Shown: positions 37,041-45,586 of the stretch, piece by piece | How positions within the stretch are numbered: position 1 is the stretch's first letter | Layout: each line of letters begins with the position of its first letter | Source of the DNA: a virus | IMG/VR virus record: IMGVR_UViG_3300028920_000077 | Span: 1-60,355 of that record | Strand: one strand, 5' to 3' | Length of the DNA: 60,355 bases | Position numbers and translations under genes: made by a program | Notes under the pieces: model-generated | What the model was told of the DNA's origin: nothing | Seen by the model: only the letters and a program-made list of their open reading frames with translations | The model's database searches: none

Positions 37041-38075
37041 TCAACTTTTCTTTATATAATTGAGTTTCTTTTTACCTTTCAATTCGTTATTCCACATGTC
37101 TGTCCAGTTTTTTAACATTAGTTTCGCTGTGTTGTCTTCTAATGTTTTAAATCCCATTTTCTTTAGTTGTCCTAATACATTATATAACCAATGTAATTGT
37201 TGATCTGTCAACTTAGAGTATCTTTCGTTGCCAAACAAAACACCAGCAGTGTCATACTTGAGCTGTTCGGGTAAATTTATAGAAGTTATAACTTCTGCAC
37301 ATTCTTCTTGGCTCAAACTCAAGACAACTTCTGGATAATTTTTAGATTTTCTAGCTTCCAATTCAGTAACTAATTGAGATTGTTGCTGCTGTGTCATTTC
37401 ATTCCAAGCATAAGTCTCATTGAATATTTTTTTCATAACTTGCTTAACATAATCTTTATTCAATCCTTCTGCTAAAAGTTTATTCATTTTTTGAAGGTTA
37501 TTCAGTTGAATTGGTTGCTGTGTTTCAGTTGGTTTATAGTTTTGTGGTTTTTGTTGCTCTTGTTGCCCTTTTTTCTTATCTTCTGGATAGTTACCATCAC
37601 CATCAAATTCGTCTTCAGTAGCAATATTGAAGGCATGGATTAACCCATATTTTCTTCCATAGGTTGCTGCAATTTGGACAGATTTTTCATTGAGTGTATT
37701 TTTGAATTGATGTCTTGCAACGCCCTTACATATAGTAACTATTTCTATTGGTGAGCCATCTTCTTTTTTATTAAAACCATCTACTACATGAACAGCCATT
37801 TTTGTTTCTTTGAAAGTTTTTGTTTCATCCAACCCATCGTCAACAATCTCTGCATAACAATAAATCCCCAATATACCACAAGCCTTGTTCACTTCTTTAA
37901 TTACATCTTCAACCTTCACGAATTTGTAATTTTTATCACTGTTATACTTGTCTTTGTATTCTCCTTTTTTTTGTATCATTGGGATAAGTGTTTGTGCCAA
38001 AGAAAGCCTACTTTCAAAACTTTCCTTCTTGAGTGTTTCTCTTATTTCCAATAGTTCTTTCAACCTTTCTAACAT
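37041..38075 (-). CDS. erf: ERF-family single-strand annealing recombinase
   Basis: Of 344 residues, the first 150 are ERF-like, with KYKFVKVEDVIKEVNK in outline. The hallmark AATYGRKYGLIHAFNIATEDEFDGD is given here in outline as AATYGRKYGL followed by IATEDEFDGD. ERF proteins anneal complementary DNA strands, often with SSB. A Gln-rich linker (QQEQQKPQNYKPTETQQ) leads to a C-terminal helical part. It opens the recombination operon after one small gene. AGGAGG precedes the ATG. Confidence 0.87.
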   Translation of the reverse strand: MLERLKELLEIRETLKKESFESRLSLAQTLIPMIQKKGEYKDKYNSDKNYKFVKVEDVIKEVNKACGILGIYCYAEIVDDGLDETKTFKETKMAVHVVDGFNKKEDGSPIEIVTICKGVARHQFKNTLNEKSVQIAATYGRKYGLIHAFNIATEDEFDGDGNYPEDKKKGQQEQQKPQNYKPTETQQPIQLNNLQKMNKLLAEGLNKDYVKQVMKKIFNETYAWNEMTQQQQSQLVTELEARKSKNYPEVVLSLSQEECAEVITSINLPEQLKYDTAGVLFGNERYSKLTDQQLHWLYNVLGQLKKMGFKTLEDNTAKLMLKNWTDMWNNELKGKKKLNYIKKS

Positions 38076-38076
38076 T

Positions 38077-38313
38077 TTAACCTCCTATAAGTTTTGTTAT
38101 AATTTTGGTTGATTCTTTTCCAAACCGTTTCTCTAAAAATTTTGTTATCTCTTGACCTGTGCAATTTAATAAATTATACAACTCTAAGAACTTGTATTCG
38201 TTGAAGCCCAGTCTCAAATTGACAAAATCGTTTATCTCTAAACCGAATACATTTTTAAAATCCTTTCTACATTGTTCTCTTATGTCGTATATACTTACTT
38301 TAGCAAAAATCAT
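38077..38313 (-). CDS. First gene of the recombination operon, unknown (78 aa)
   Basis: It reads MIFAKVSIYDIREQCRKDF and is helical. AAGGAGG is upstream, and one base separates its stop from the ERF start. Being the first gene behind a regulated promoter, it could be a regulator or an annealase accessory. No family is recognised. Its sequence contains one AACCGTTTCT motif on the opposite strand. Confidence 0.6.
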   Translation of the reverse strand: MIFAKVSIYDIREQCRKDFKNVFGLEINDFVNLRLGFNEYKFLELYNLLNCTGQEITKFLEKRFGKESTKIITKLIGG

Positions 38314-38350
38314 TTTTTGCCTCCTTGCTATGATTTTTTATCCTATTATA

Positions 38351-38433
38351 TATATAAAACATCATTTTGAATTTGTCAAGGGTTAAAAAAAATATTTTTA
38401 TCCCTTGACATTTTATTAAAAATGTATTATATA
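38351..38433. promoter_or_regulatory. Divergent promoter pair with shared operator-like inverted repeat
   Basis: Minus strand: TTGACA (38374-38379), 17 bp, TATATA (38351-38356), reading into the ERF operon. Plus strand: TTGACA (38405-38410), 17 bp, TATATA (38428-38433), reading into the early operon. The two -35 boxes are the outer ends of an inverted repeat, TGTCAAGGG (38374-38382) and CCCTTGACA (38402-38410), extended by A/T arms with one mismatch. A dimeric repressor here would control both operons at once. Confidence 0.85.
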
Positions 38434-38473
38434 AATAATAACACTAACCAATAAACAACAAAGGAGATTTAAA

Positions 38474-38650
38474 ATGGATACAGCCATAAGTTATTTAACT
38501 GGAAGAAGAGACGCAATGAAAAATTATATCAATGAACTAGAAGAAATTATATCTGAATTGAATGTAAAAAATGACATGATAATTAAACTAATCAAAAGCA
38601 ATAGAAAACTTTTAATATTTATAGAAGAAGAAATTAGGAGGTTGTCATGA
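38474..38650 (+). CDS. Small helical protein of the early operon (58 aa)
   Basis: It begins MDTAISYLTGRRDAMKNYIN and is a coiled-coil type, with AAGGAG upstream and an ATGA overlap into the next gene. It is the first gene behind the plus-strand promoter. The function is unknown; the next two genes have the same character, suggesting they form an oligomer. Confidence 0.62.
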   Translation: MDTAISYLTGRRDAMKNYINELEEIISELNVKNDMIIKLIKSNRKLLIFIEEEIRRLS

Positions 38651-38865
38651 GTTATATGTTAGAACATTGTAGAAATCAAAAAGAAAGATTACAGGAATTA
38701 TTGACAATTAAAAATGCTCAGATTGTAAAAGCAAAACAAATAATAGTAGAAGAAGAAGAAGGTATACAAGAAAATAGAAAAATGATTTTAGATATAATAG
38801 AAGTTATAAAATGGTTAGATGAAAAAATTAAGTATGAACTGGATGCACTGAAGGGGCAAGGATAA
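38647..38865 (+). CDS. Small coiled-coil protein (72 aa)
   Basis: MSYMLEHCRNQKERLQELL continues as a charged heptad-rich helix. Its start overlaps the previous stop by four bases. No motif other than the coiled coil is visible. Confidence 0.62.
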   Translation: MSYMLEHCRNQKERLQELLTIKNAQIVKAKQIIVEEEEGIQENRKMILDIIEVIKWLDEKIKYELDALKGQG

Positions 38866-38867
38866 AA

Positions 38868-39080
38868 ATGGATGCATTAGAATATCTTAATGGCAAGATT
38901 AATGAATTAGAATCTAAAATTTGCAAAGCAAAAAAGGTTATAAATTCATTAGAACAAATCTCAAAAACAGATAATGCTGGACAGATTAAGTGTCTTAGAT
39001 CTTTAATTAATGACCAAGAAAAATACTTGGCTTTTTTCAAAAAAGGTTTACAAATGGAATTGGAGAATTTAAATGATTAA
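38868..39080 (+). CDS. Small coiled-coil protein (70 aa)
   Basis: MDALEYLNGKINELESKICK is a second charged helical protein, ending in a frame that overlaps the nuclease start by 8 bp. It resembles its two predecessors in size and composition but not clearly in sequence. Confidence 0.62.
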   Translation: MDALEYLNGKINELESKICKAKKVINSLEQISKTDNAGQIKCLRSLINDQEKYLAFFKKGLQMELENLND

Positions 39081-40272
39081 GTTAGGAACACATGATATAG
39101 GTTCTTGTCAACATCAATTATATTATAAAAATAAAAAGAGGGGTTACCGCCCCTCTGATAGATTTGAAGATGAGATTAGGTTGAAAAAAATATTTGAACT
39201 AGGGCATGAAGGTGAAGAAGATGCAAAGAAAATATTAAGGCATAGAGGTTATTATATTTTTGGTGAACAAAAAGAAATAGAAATAGAAGTTATCCCTGGT
39301 GAATTAAAAATTATTGGACATATAGACGGGTTAATAGAAAATCCACAAATTTTTGATATGTTTGAAACATTGCTTTGGGAACATAAAACAGTGTCTCCTA
39401 TGTCTAAAGCGACTACAGTTTATGATAGTTGGTATGCTCAGGTGCAAATTTATATGTATGGGTTACAACTTCAGGGACATCCTATTACAAAATGTTTATT
39501 CACCAAACTAGATAGGGACTGGAGACTAAAAGACCCTATTGTAATCAATTATAACGAAAAATTCCTTGAAGAGTTTTTGGAAAATAAAGTTAAAGGTTTA
39601 TACAAATGTATTATAGAAGATACACTTCCTGATGATCCGATCCCAAAAGAAGACTGGAAATGTAACGGTTGTAGGTATAATGAGTCATGCGAAGCATTAC
39701 AGTTAAACGTAGCATTAACAGAATATGAAAGGGAAAAAAAGGCAGAAGAAAATATTGCTAAAACAATGTTACTACATAAATGTTATGATAAAGGTATCAA
39801 AATCTGTGAAAAGAAAATTAAAAAACTAAGTAACCAAATCATTAAGAAAATAAGAGCAATAGAAAAAGTTAAAAAGTTAAATAAAATGACAAACGCAGAA
39901 TTGAAAAAACAGACAGTTGCAGAGATGGATAATGAATTAACAGACATGGTCTCTCAAAAGAACCAATCACAATTAGATTTAGAAGCATTTAAAAGCTATA
40001 AGAAGCTCGCTACTGAAAAAATAGAGAAAGAGATGGAGTATGTTAAGACTAGACGCATTGTATCGCCTGAGCTAGGCTTACAGGCTTATATTTCCACAAA
40101 ATTAGTAGTAGACGGAAATATAGAACGTATTCCAGACCATATTAGGAAAATGATTGAGGTCAACCAGATAAAAACAACTTATGATTTAGACAGGTTACCA
40201 GAACATCTTAAAGAAAAATATTGTAAAACTATACCTGTCAGGTCTCTAACAGTTAAGGAATATAAGGGATGA
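39073..40272 (+). CDS. Cas4/RecB-like PD-(D/E)XK exonuclease with probable Fe-S cluster
   Basis: The 399-residue protein has nuclease residues in GHIDGLIE (Asp85) and WEHKTVS (Glu103, Lys105), then YAQVQIYMYG. Four Cys could hold an iron-sulfur cluster: Cys12 (GSCQHQLYY) and Cys197, Cys200, Cys206 in KCNGCRYNESCEAL. This is the Cas4/AddB arrangement. The C-terminal 180 residues form an extra coiled coil plus a small beta domain. It probably resects DNA ends for annealing recombination. Confidence 0.83.
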   Translation: MIKLGTHDIGSCQHQLYYKNKKRGYRPSDRFEDEIRLKKIFELGHEGEEDAKKILRHRGYYIFGEQKEIEIEVIPGELKIIGHIDGLIENPQIFDMFETLLWEHKTVSPMSKATTVYDSWYAQVQIYMYGLQLQGHPITKCLFTKLDRDWRLKDPIVINYNEKFLEEFLENKVKGLYKCIIEDTLPDDPIPKEDWKCNGCRYNESCEALQLNVALTEYEREKKAEENIAKTMLLHKCYDKGIKICEKKIKKLSNQIIKKIRAIEKVKKLNKMTNAELKKQTVAEMDNELTDMVSQKNQSQLDLEAFKSYKKLATEKIEKEMEYVKTRRIVSPELGLQAYISTKLVVDGNIERIPDHIRKMIEVNQIKTTYDLDRLPEHLKEKYCKTIPVRSLTVKEYKG

Positions 40273-40646
40273 CGGATGAACTTAAAACAAAAGAACTGAA
40301 TAAATTATCAAGTGATATACTAGATGAATTATGTAAATATTCACACGTATTAGAAAATTATATGATTGTGAATTATGCAAAACCGAGTAAAGAAGAAATA
40401 CATAATATTATTTTTTCTATAGCTTCACACCAAATTAATAATTGTAATAAATTTTTAAATGAATTCTTTTTGGATACTATCACAGAAAGGGAATATGCAA
40501 GTCAGAATGATTTATGTTATTTCAAAGTTAGAGTATGTGGTGGTGTTATTGTCCCACTAAAACTAATTATTGTTTTTAGATATGCTAATGATGATAGAAA
40601 ATTTTATTCCTGTTATTCCACTAATTATTGCGGGATGACACAATGA
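40269..40646 (+). CDS. Hypothetical protein (125 aa)
   Basis: It starts MTDELKTKELNKLSSDILDE, overlaps the nuclease gene by 4 bp, and its C-terminal part is beta-rich (YFKVRVCGGVIVPLKLIIVF). It ends with a TGA that overlaps the next start. No family is recognised. Confidence 0.58.
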   Translation: MTDELKTKELNKLSSDILDELCKYSHVLENYMIVNYAKPSKEEIHNIIFSIASHQINNCNKFLNEFFLDTITEREYASQNDLCYFKVRVCGGVIVPLKLIIVFRYANDDRKFYSCYSTNYCGMTQ

Positions 40647-40828
40647 TAGTAAAACAAATAATTAAAAAAATAACACGATGTGGTGATTGTCCACATTTTG
40701 CAGATACACAAGAACATAAAACATTAAAATATTTTTCAGTTTGCAAACTTGGAAACTTTCTAATTGATATAAACTTTCAAAAAGAAATTGATGAAAGATG
40801 TCCTCTTGATGATTATAATGAAAAATAA
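40644..40828 (+). CDS. Small Cys-rich protein, PDWC-like family (61 aa)
   Basis: It begins MIVKQIIKKITRCGDCPHFA and continues VCKLGNF and DERCPLDDY: C-x2-C, then two single Cys, as in the relatives at 27717-27902 and 44479-44685. Start chosen at an ATGA overlap with the upstream gene. Zinc binding is likely; the role is unknown. Confidence 0.66.
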
Positions 40829-40874
40829 ACAAAATATTAACATTTAATGAAAAAATAGAGAGGAGGTGATATTT

Positions 40875-41048
40875 ATGACACAAATGATTTCTAGTTATTT
40901 AGTAAAGTTTAAAAAGGGCGTATCTGAAATTACAGTAGTATGTGATGATATTAAAACTGCTATGGATAACGCTTGCACATATAGGGCGACTACTGAAGAT
41001 AACGTCAAATCAGTAGAATATCAAAGAAAACTTTTGGTAGTTAGTTAA
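40875..41048 (+). CDS. Small phage protein (57 aa)
   Basis: MTQMISSYLVKFKKGVSEIT is a short beta-alpha-beta type. The pattern suggests a relative of the protein at 46237-46404 (strand, central helix of Asp/Ala residues, strand). AGGAGGTGAT five bases upstream fixes the ATG at 40875 rather than an in-frame GTG further upstream. Confidence 0.62.
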   Translation: MTQMISSYLVKFKKGVSEITVVCDDIKTAMDNACTYRATTEDNVKSVEYQRKLLVVS

Positions 41049-41058
41049 ATAGAAACAC

Positions 41059-41097
41059 ACAAGTAATGGTAGGAGATTTTCTCTTACTGTTACTTGT
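41059..41097 (+). other. 39-nt hairpin in the leader of the helicase gene
   Basis: ACAAGTAA (41059-41066) pairs with TTACTTGT (41090-41097). Inside, GTA/TAC and GAGA/TCTC extend the stem to a 3-nt loop. It ends 3-4 bases before the ribosome binding site region of the SNF2-like gene and has no U-run, so it could act on translation or mRNA stability. Confidence 0.6.
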
Positions 41098-41114
41098 ATA
41101 ACAAAGGAATGAAA

Positions 41115-42830
41115 ATGGGATTTTTAGATAATTGGTTCATTCAAAAAGAAAAAAAAGAAAAGAAAGGAACAATTCAAGCATATACTACGGATACACATAT
41201 TATAGCTAAGAACTTGTGTATCTCACACATAAGGATGCTAACACATAATTTCCCGCATGTGTGGCAGGACAATGCTTATTATATCCATAGAGACTGGGCT
41301 AATTATTTCAATTCTATTTTCGGGACTGATTTCACTCCTATTCCTAAAGAAAAGATTAATACAGATAACTTAGTCTTTCATCCATTAGCAAAACCACATC
41401 AGATTGAATTAACAAAAAAATGTATTCAAGACAAAAGACATTCACCTAACCTAGATACTGGTGGTGGCAAGACTCTACTGGGATTAATGATAATTGATAA
41501 TCTATTTAAGATGGGCAGGATAAAAAAACCATTGGTAATTTGCCCTCTATATTTGATTGAAACTAGCTGGTCAGATGATCTAAAAAAGTTTAGTTATGAT
41601 AAAGATTATGAAATAATAAACCTACATAAACTATATTACAGATCTGCTAAGGGTAAAAGGGAAGTCGTAGAGAAATTAAATTCTGATAAAAAATATATAT
41701 TCATGCTGAATTATGAAAGTATAGGCAATCTTAAATTATTATTAATGCCATACATAGACCTTGTCATATTTGATGAGGCAGACTATCTTCAAAACTGGTA
41801 CACCCAAAATACTAAAAATTCTATAGAAATAGCTTGGTATCCTAATGTAGAATTTTGCTATACCATGTCTGGAACACCTTACCCAAATGGTTTTCAAAAC
41901 TGTTGGGGACAGATGGAATGTATTAATAAAGGGTTATTGGGTTCTTATACAGCAGATTTTGAACCTCTGTTTTTTAATAAAACGTATGGATTTAAGTTTA
42001 AGGATAAACGGAGAGAAATATTACTCAGGAAAATATTACATAAACATGCTACATATAAGAAAAAAGAAGAGATACTCCCCGATCTTCCAAAGCACAGCAA
42101 AGTTAAATTATATTGTGAAATGACAAAGAGACAACAGCAGTTGTATAATAAAGTTAAGAAATCTTTGTATAAGATATATAAAGAAATAGAATTTGATGGT
42201 GATACTGTTAAGATTTCTAACTTTTTCGTGCAACTATTAAAGCTCCGACAAATTACTTCTGGGTTCTTAATCATGGATAATGACCATAAAAAAATTAAGC
42301 AAAATCCTAAAAAATTATTACTTGAAAACTTTTTAAAATCTAATTATGATAGACAATTACTTATTTGGACAAATTATGTAATGGAAATGTCTATTGTAAA
42401 AGATTTGGTTGGTAGAACAAACGCTGGTTATATCTGGGGTGGTGCTTCACAAGAATCCAGACAAGAAGCTGCCGAGAAATTTGCTAATAATAAAATCCAG
42501 TATTTAGTAATAAATATCAAGGCGGGGCAGTATGGTTACAATTTCCAGGCATATTGTTATCAAAATTTTTTCTTTTCATTACTAGATAGCTATAAAGATT
42601 TCCACCAAGCTAGTAGTAGAGTAGATAGATTTGGGCAGACAAAACCAGTTGTATCCTATTTCCCATACATCAAAGGAACAGTTGATGATTTACTCTGGGG
42701 CATAATGCAACGTAAAAAAAGAATAAGAGACCTCAGCTTTGAAGAAATAGTAGCAAGTTTAGAGTTTGAAAAAATAATCAAAAGACCAAAAAAAAGGAGA
42801 AAAAATAATGTTTGTAATTACAAAAGATAA
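41115..42830 (+). CDS. SNF2-like superfamily 2 DNA helicase/translocase
   Basis: The 571-residue protein has Walker A DTGGGKT (about 114-120), DEAD in LVIFDEADYL (220-223), YTMSGTPYP as motif III, and a C-terminal RecA-like domain ending in QASSRVDRFGQTKPV (motif VI). A basic tail (KRPKKRRKNN) follows. Such enzymes move along duplex DNA and may remodel recombination intermediates. Start at 41115 was chosen because AAAGGA lies six bases upstream. Confidence 0.85.
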   Translation: MGFLDNWFIQKEKKEKKGTIQAYTTDTHIIAKNLCISHIRMLTHNFPHVWQDNAYYIHRDWANYFNSIFGTDFTPIPKEKINTDNLVFHPLAKPHQIELTKKCIQDKRHSPNLDTGGGKTLLGLMIIDNLFKMGRIKKPLVICPLYLIETSWSDDLKKFSYDKDYEIINLHKLYYRSAKGKREVVEKLNSDKKYIFMLNYESIGNLKLLLMPYIDLVIFDEADYLQNWYTQNTKNSIEIAWYPNVEFCYTMSGTPYPNGFQNCWGQMECINKGLLGSYTADFEPLFFNKTYGFKFKDKRREILLRKILHKHATYKKKEEILPDLPKHSKVKLYCEMTKRQQQLYNKVKKSLYKIYKEIEFDGDTVKISNFFVQLLKLRQITSGFLIMDNDHKKIKQNPKKLLLENFLKSNYDRQLLIWTNYVMEMSIVKDLVGRTNAGYIWGGASQESRQEAAEKFANNKIQYLVINIKAGQYGYNFQAYCYQNFFFSLLDSYKDFHQASSRVDRFGQTKPVVSYFPYIKGTVDDLLWGIMQRKKRIRDLSFEEIVASLEFEKIIKRPKKRRKNNVCNYKR

Positions 42831-42855
42831 ATTAGGTTTTTTAGAGGAGAATAAG

Positions 42856-43122
42856 ATGAATTTAAAAGAAGAATTACAAAAGCTAACAAGAGCAGCTAAA
42901 GTAAATAAAAAATGGGAAGGCTGGAAGAAAGACGCAATAAAGAAAATGAAAGCCTTTGCCAAAGAAGGACACACAAGTTGTGCGTTAGTTCTCCCCCCAA
43001 AAATAGGAGAATTAATATTTGCAGCACAAATAATGGATTGGGAAAAAGAGATAGGAATGACTTTAAAATTTGATAAAGATTTATTAGCAGGCAAAAAATA
43101 TATTGTTGATTGGAGCGAATAA
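42856..43122 (+). CDS. Small protein, first of a paralogous pair (88 aa)
   Basis: It starts MNLKEELQKLTRAAKVNKKW, with GAGGAG upstream, and ends KKYIVDWSE. The same plan (M-L-x-EEL ... D-W/K-x-E at the end) is seen in the next gene, so this start was preferred over an earlier in-frame ATG at 42808, which also has an AGGAG. No recognised domain. Confidence 0.55.
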   Translation: MNLKEELQKLTRAAKVNKKWEGWKKDAIKKMKAFAKEGHTSCALVLPPKIGELIFAAQIMDWEKEIGMTLKFDKDLLAGKKYIVDWSE

Positions 43123-43124
43123 AG

Positions 43125-43412
43125 ATGAAATTGGTAGAAGAATTAAGAATTTATTCTAATCTAAAAAAAAATGAAGATGAAGCTAATATCAAAAGAAAAA
43201 AAATCTCACCAATGGATATAGTTAATGATTTACTACGAGAAAGAGCTAGACGAGGGTACGCTGATGCCATTTTAATTTCTTATGCTGGAAGATACTTCCC
43301 ATGTGTCCCCTCTGCATCAGAAATAGCAGATTATTTAAATTCAGAAGGGCTACAAACATTTGTAAGTTATCCAGATGAGGATAAAGTCTATGTTAAATGG
43401 GATGAAGAATAA
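43125..43412 (+). CDS. Small protein, second of a paralogous pair (95 aa)
   Basis: It begins MKLVEELRIYSNLKKNEDEA, includes AILISYAGRYFPCVPSASE, and ends KVYVKWDEE. It resembles its neighbour in length, N-terminal EEL and last ten residues. The stop overlaps the methyltransferase start by one base. The function is unknown. Confidence 0.58.
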   Translation: MKLVEELRIYSNLKKNEDEANIKRKKISPMDIVNDLLRERARRGYADAILISYAGRYFPCVPSASEIADYLNSEGLQTFVSYPDEDKVYVKWDEE

Positions 43413-44179
43413 TGCCGAAGTTTAATGATATAACAAAGGAAAACTGGAAGGAACAAGCAGACATAATTACTGATAGTCTATGGATATTCAATAAAAGGGA
43501 TAACTCAGGTAAACATGATGGTAGTTATCATGGTAACTTTATCCCTCAAATCCCTAGACAGTTGATTAAAAGATATACTAAACCAGGTGATATTGTATTA
43601 GACCCCTTTATGGGGTCTGGTACAACTGCATTTGTTTGTGAAGAGTTGGATCGTAAATTTATTGGTATAGATATTCAACCCAAGATGGTGGATCATGTCA
43701 GGAATAAACTAGATAGAGAAGATTACATTCTCTATATAGAAGATAGCCAGGTAGATAGTTGGATTTGGGATTTTAAAAAACAAGTACAACTAGCAATACT
43801 CCACCCACCGTATTGGGATATAATTAAATTCAGTAATGATATCGGAGACTTGTCAAATAATGGTATCTATTCAAACTTCAAACTATCTTTTGATTTGGTT
43901 ATGGAGAATGTTCTGTATACTGTAAAAGAAGGTGGTTATATAGCTTTAGTGGCTGGTGATGCTTATAGAGATAAACAAGTATACCCTATTGGTTTTGACC
44001 TCTGCAAAATCATTACAGACAACGAAGACATCAAGCTAAAAGGCATAATAATCAAGAACATGGCAGGTAATAGAGCGAAGCAGAGTCAACAAGGGCTTTG
44101 GCGATACAGAGCTTTAATGTCAGATTATTATATATTTAAACATGAATACATCTTTGTTTTTAAAAAGGAGATGCAATAA
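43412..44179 (+). CDS. DNA methyltransferase (amino-methyltransferase)
   Basis: It has 255 residues. The SAM-binding motif LDPFMGSGTT (about 63-72) precedes the catalytic HPPYW (131-135), with GGYIALVAGD later. This order (motif I before motif IV) differs from the two enzymes at 53-56 kb. It could modify N6-adenine or N4-cytosine. It is part of the early operon, so it could protect phage DNA from host restriction. No matching restriction enzyme is seen. Confidence 0.82.
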   Translation: MPKFNDITKENWKEQADIITDSLWIFNKRDNSGKHDGSYHGNFIPQIPRQLIKRYTKPGDIVLDPFMGSGTTAFVCEELDRKFIGIDIQPKMVDHVRNKLDREDYILYIEDSQVDSWIWDFKKQVQLAILHPPYWDIIKFSNDIGDLSNNGIYSNFKLSFDLVMENVLYTVKEGGYIALVAGDAYRDKQVYPIGFDLCKIITDNEDIKLKGIIIKNMAGNRAKQSQQGLWRYRALMSDYYIFKHEYIFVFKKEMQ

Positions 44180-44225
44180 ATAACTTCAAATTAAAATATC
44201 AAAATAATTGGAATGGAGTATTTAA

Positions 44226-44498
44226 ATGAAAATTAGACGTGGTGGTTGAAAGAAGTTTGACTGTAGCGGTGCTACGAACAAGGAACATTGTGGGAACTGT
44301 GTATTTAAGTTAAGTAAATCAAAGAAAATTCATTACTGCCAAAACCCAATGAACGCCTATTCGTATGATGAAGGTAAAGACCTGTCTAAAGAAACTTATG
44401 ATAGGTTTATATTCAGACGTGGTAGTCTTGTTAGGCTTGGTAGATTTTTTAAATGCAATTTTTATAGGAGAAACCAGAATGACACAAAGAAAACTTAA
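44226..44498 (+). pseudogene. Cys-rich gene interrupted by an in-frame TGA
   Basis: From ATG 44226 (GGAG upstream) the frame reads MKIRRGG, then TGA at 44247-44249. It then continues open for 82 codons: KKFDCSGATNKEHCGNC, ... HYCQNPMNAYSYDEG ... and ends at TAA. Cys spacing suggests a zinc knuckle. The TGA may replace Trp (TGG). Other genes use TGG for Trp and end in TGA, so the code is not altered. It may be a decayed gene, a recent mutation, readthrough, or a recoded codon. Confidence 0.6.
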
Positions 44499-44685
44499 AC
44501 AGATAAGAAAAACAACGATAATACGAACCTGCTCAGATTGTCCTTTTTATATAGAAAATGCTGAAAGTAAAGGCGGTTCACTTTACGATATCTGTTGTTA
44601 TAAAGATGATTATTTATTTGAGATAAGGGATGCCGATATTGCAATCCCTGATCAATGCAAGTTGGAGGATTATGAAAGTGCATGA
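44479..44685 (+). CDS. Small Cys-rich protein, PDWC-like family (68 aa)
   Basis: It begins MTQRKLKQIRKTTIIRTC, with CSDCPFYI, ICCYKDD and PDQCKLEDY, the same plan as the relatives at 27717-27902 and 40644-40828. GGAG lies 8 bases upstream of the ATG at 44479. It overlaps the interrupted gene before it and the phosphoesterase after it. Confidence 0.66.
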   Translation: MTQRKLKQIRKTTIIRTCSDCPFYIENAESKGGSLYDICCYKDDYLFEIRDADIAIPDQCKLEDYESA

Positions 44686-45586
44686 AATTAAAGAACATAT
44701 AGATAGGTTATGTAAAGGTAAGAGAATATTAATATGCCATCATGATGATCTTGATGGCTATTTCTCTTGCTGGTTGTTTCTAAAGTATTTTGAAATGAAT
44801 GATATCGAAGTAGAGGGTAACTTGCCAGTCAACTATAAACATAAATGGTATGAGAAAAAAAAGTTTCCAAAGAATACTGTTGTGATATTCCTAGACATAC
44901 ATTGTAATCCATTAACTAAATATTACATCCATATAGACCATCATTCAAATAAAGATGAGATTCAAATCCATAAGAACGTCATAGTGATTAATACTAAACA
45001 AGAGGTATGCACTACTATGGCTACTTGGCTCATACTCTTCTTTTATCATTCTACTAATCTTGTTTTTTTTGATAATTTTATGGGATTAATTACAAACAAT
45101 ATAGATTATATGGTTAGAGTGGTGAACTGTTATGATACTGGAATGAAAGATGCTATAGAAAAAGAATATAAATATATACATATTTTCTTGGGACAAATTT
45201 ACAAAATAATCAAAGAAGACATGCTCATACCTGAGAAATACCCCCCGTATCAAATTCCAACAAATATAAAACCTTCCATTTTTGAGGATGCCATCCTATT
45301 CAAAATTGAAGATGAACACGAACCGTTTCTTGATCTGTATAAATCATATTTCTGCCATTGGACATATAATAGGGATTGGTATAAAGGGCAGGCTATTGTT
45401 TTTCACCATGACCAAAAAGATAAAATCCGTTTGTCTGTCAGATGTCATAAACCACTCAAACCGTTTCTCCAAAAGTATAGGTTGGAGCTTTCAGGGCATA
45501 GCCATTCTCAAGGTGGATATCTGGAAATTCAGAAATTTCTTGATTTCCTGATAGAACTGGAAATAGGAGTTGAAGATGAAACTTAA
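44672..45586 (+). CDS. DHH-family phosphoesterase
   Basis: The 304-residue protein shows the motifs of the DHH superfamily: CHHDDLDGYF (metal-binding Asp residues), FLDIHCNP, IDHHSN and a C-terminal SGHSHSQGGY like DHHA1 domains. Family members cut oligonucleotides (NrnA), cyclic dinucleotides, or single-stranded DNA (RecJ). Start at 44672 follows GGAGG; an earlier in-frame ATG has no ribosome binding site. A nuclease role in nucleotide recycling or anti-signalling is inferred. Confidence 0.82.
   Translation: MKVHEIKEHIDRLCKGKRILICHHDDLDGYFSCWLFLKYFEMNDIEVEGNLPVNYKHKWYEKKKFPKNTVVIFLDIHCNPLTKYYIHIDHHSNKDEIQIHKNVIVINTKQEVCTTMATWLILFFYHSTNLVFFDNFMGLITNNIDYMVRVVNCYDTGMKDAIEKEYKYIHIFLGQIYKIIKEDMLIPEKYPPYQIPTNIKPSIFEDAILFKIEDEHEPFLDLYKSYFCHWTYNRDWYKGQAIVFHHDQKDKIRLSVRCHKPLKPFLQKYRLELSGHSHSQGGYLEIQKFLDFLIELEIGVEDET

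Noticed and set aside
39073-40272. Cas4 as part of a CRISPR adaptation module
   Set aside because: No Cas1, Cas2 or array is present; phage Cas4-like nucleases in recombination operons are common.
44226-44498. Use of TGA as Trp in the whole genome (genetic code 4)
   Set aside because: TGG is common for Trp throughout and many genes end in TGA with coupled starts.
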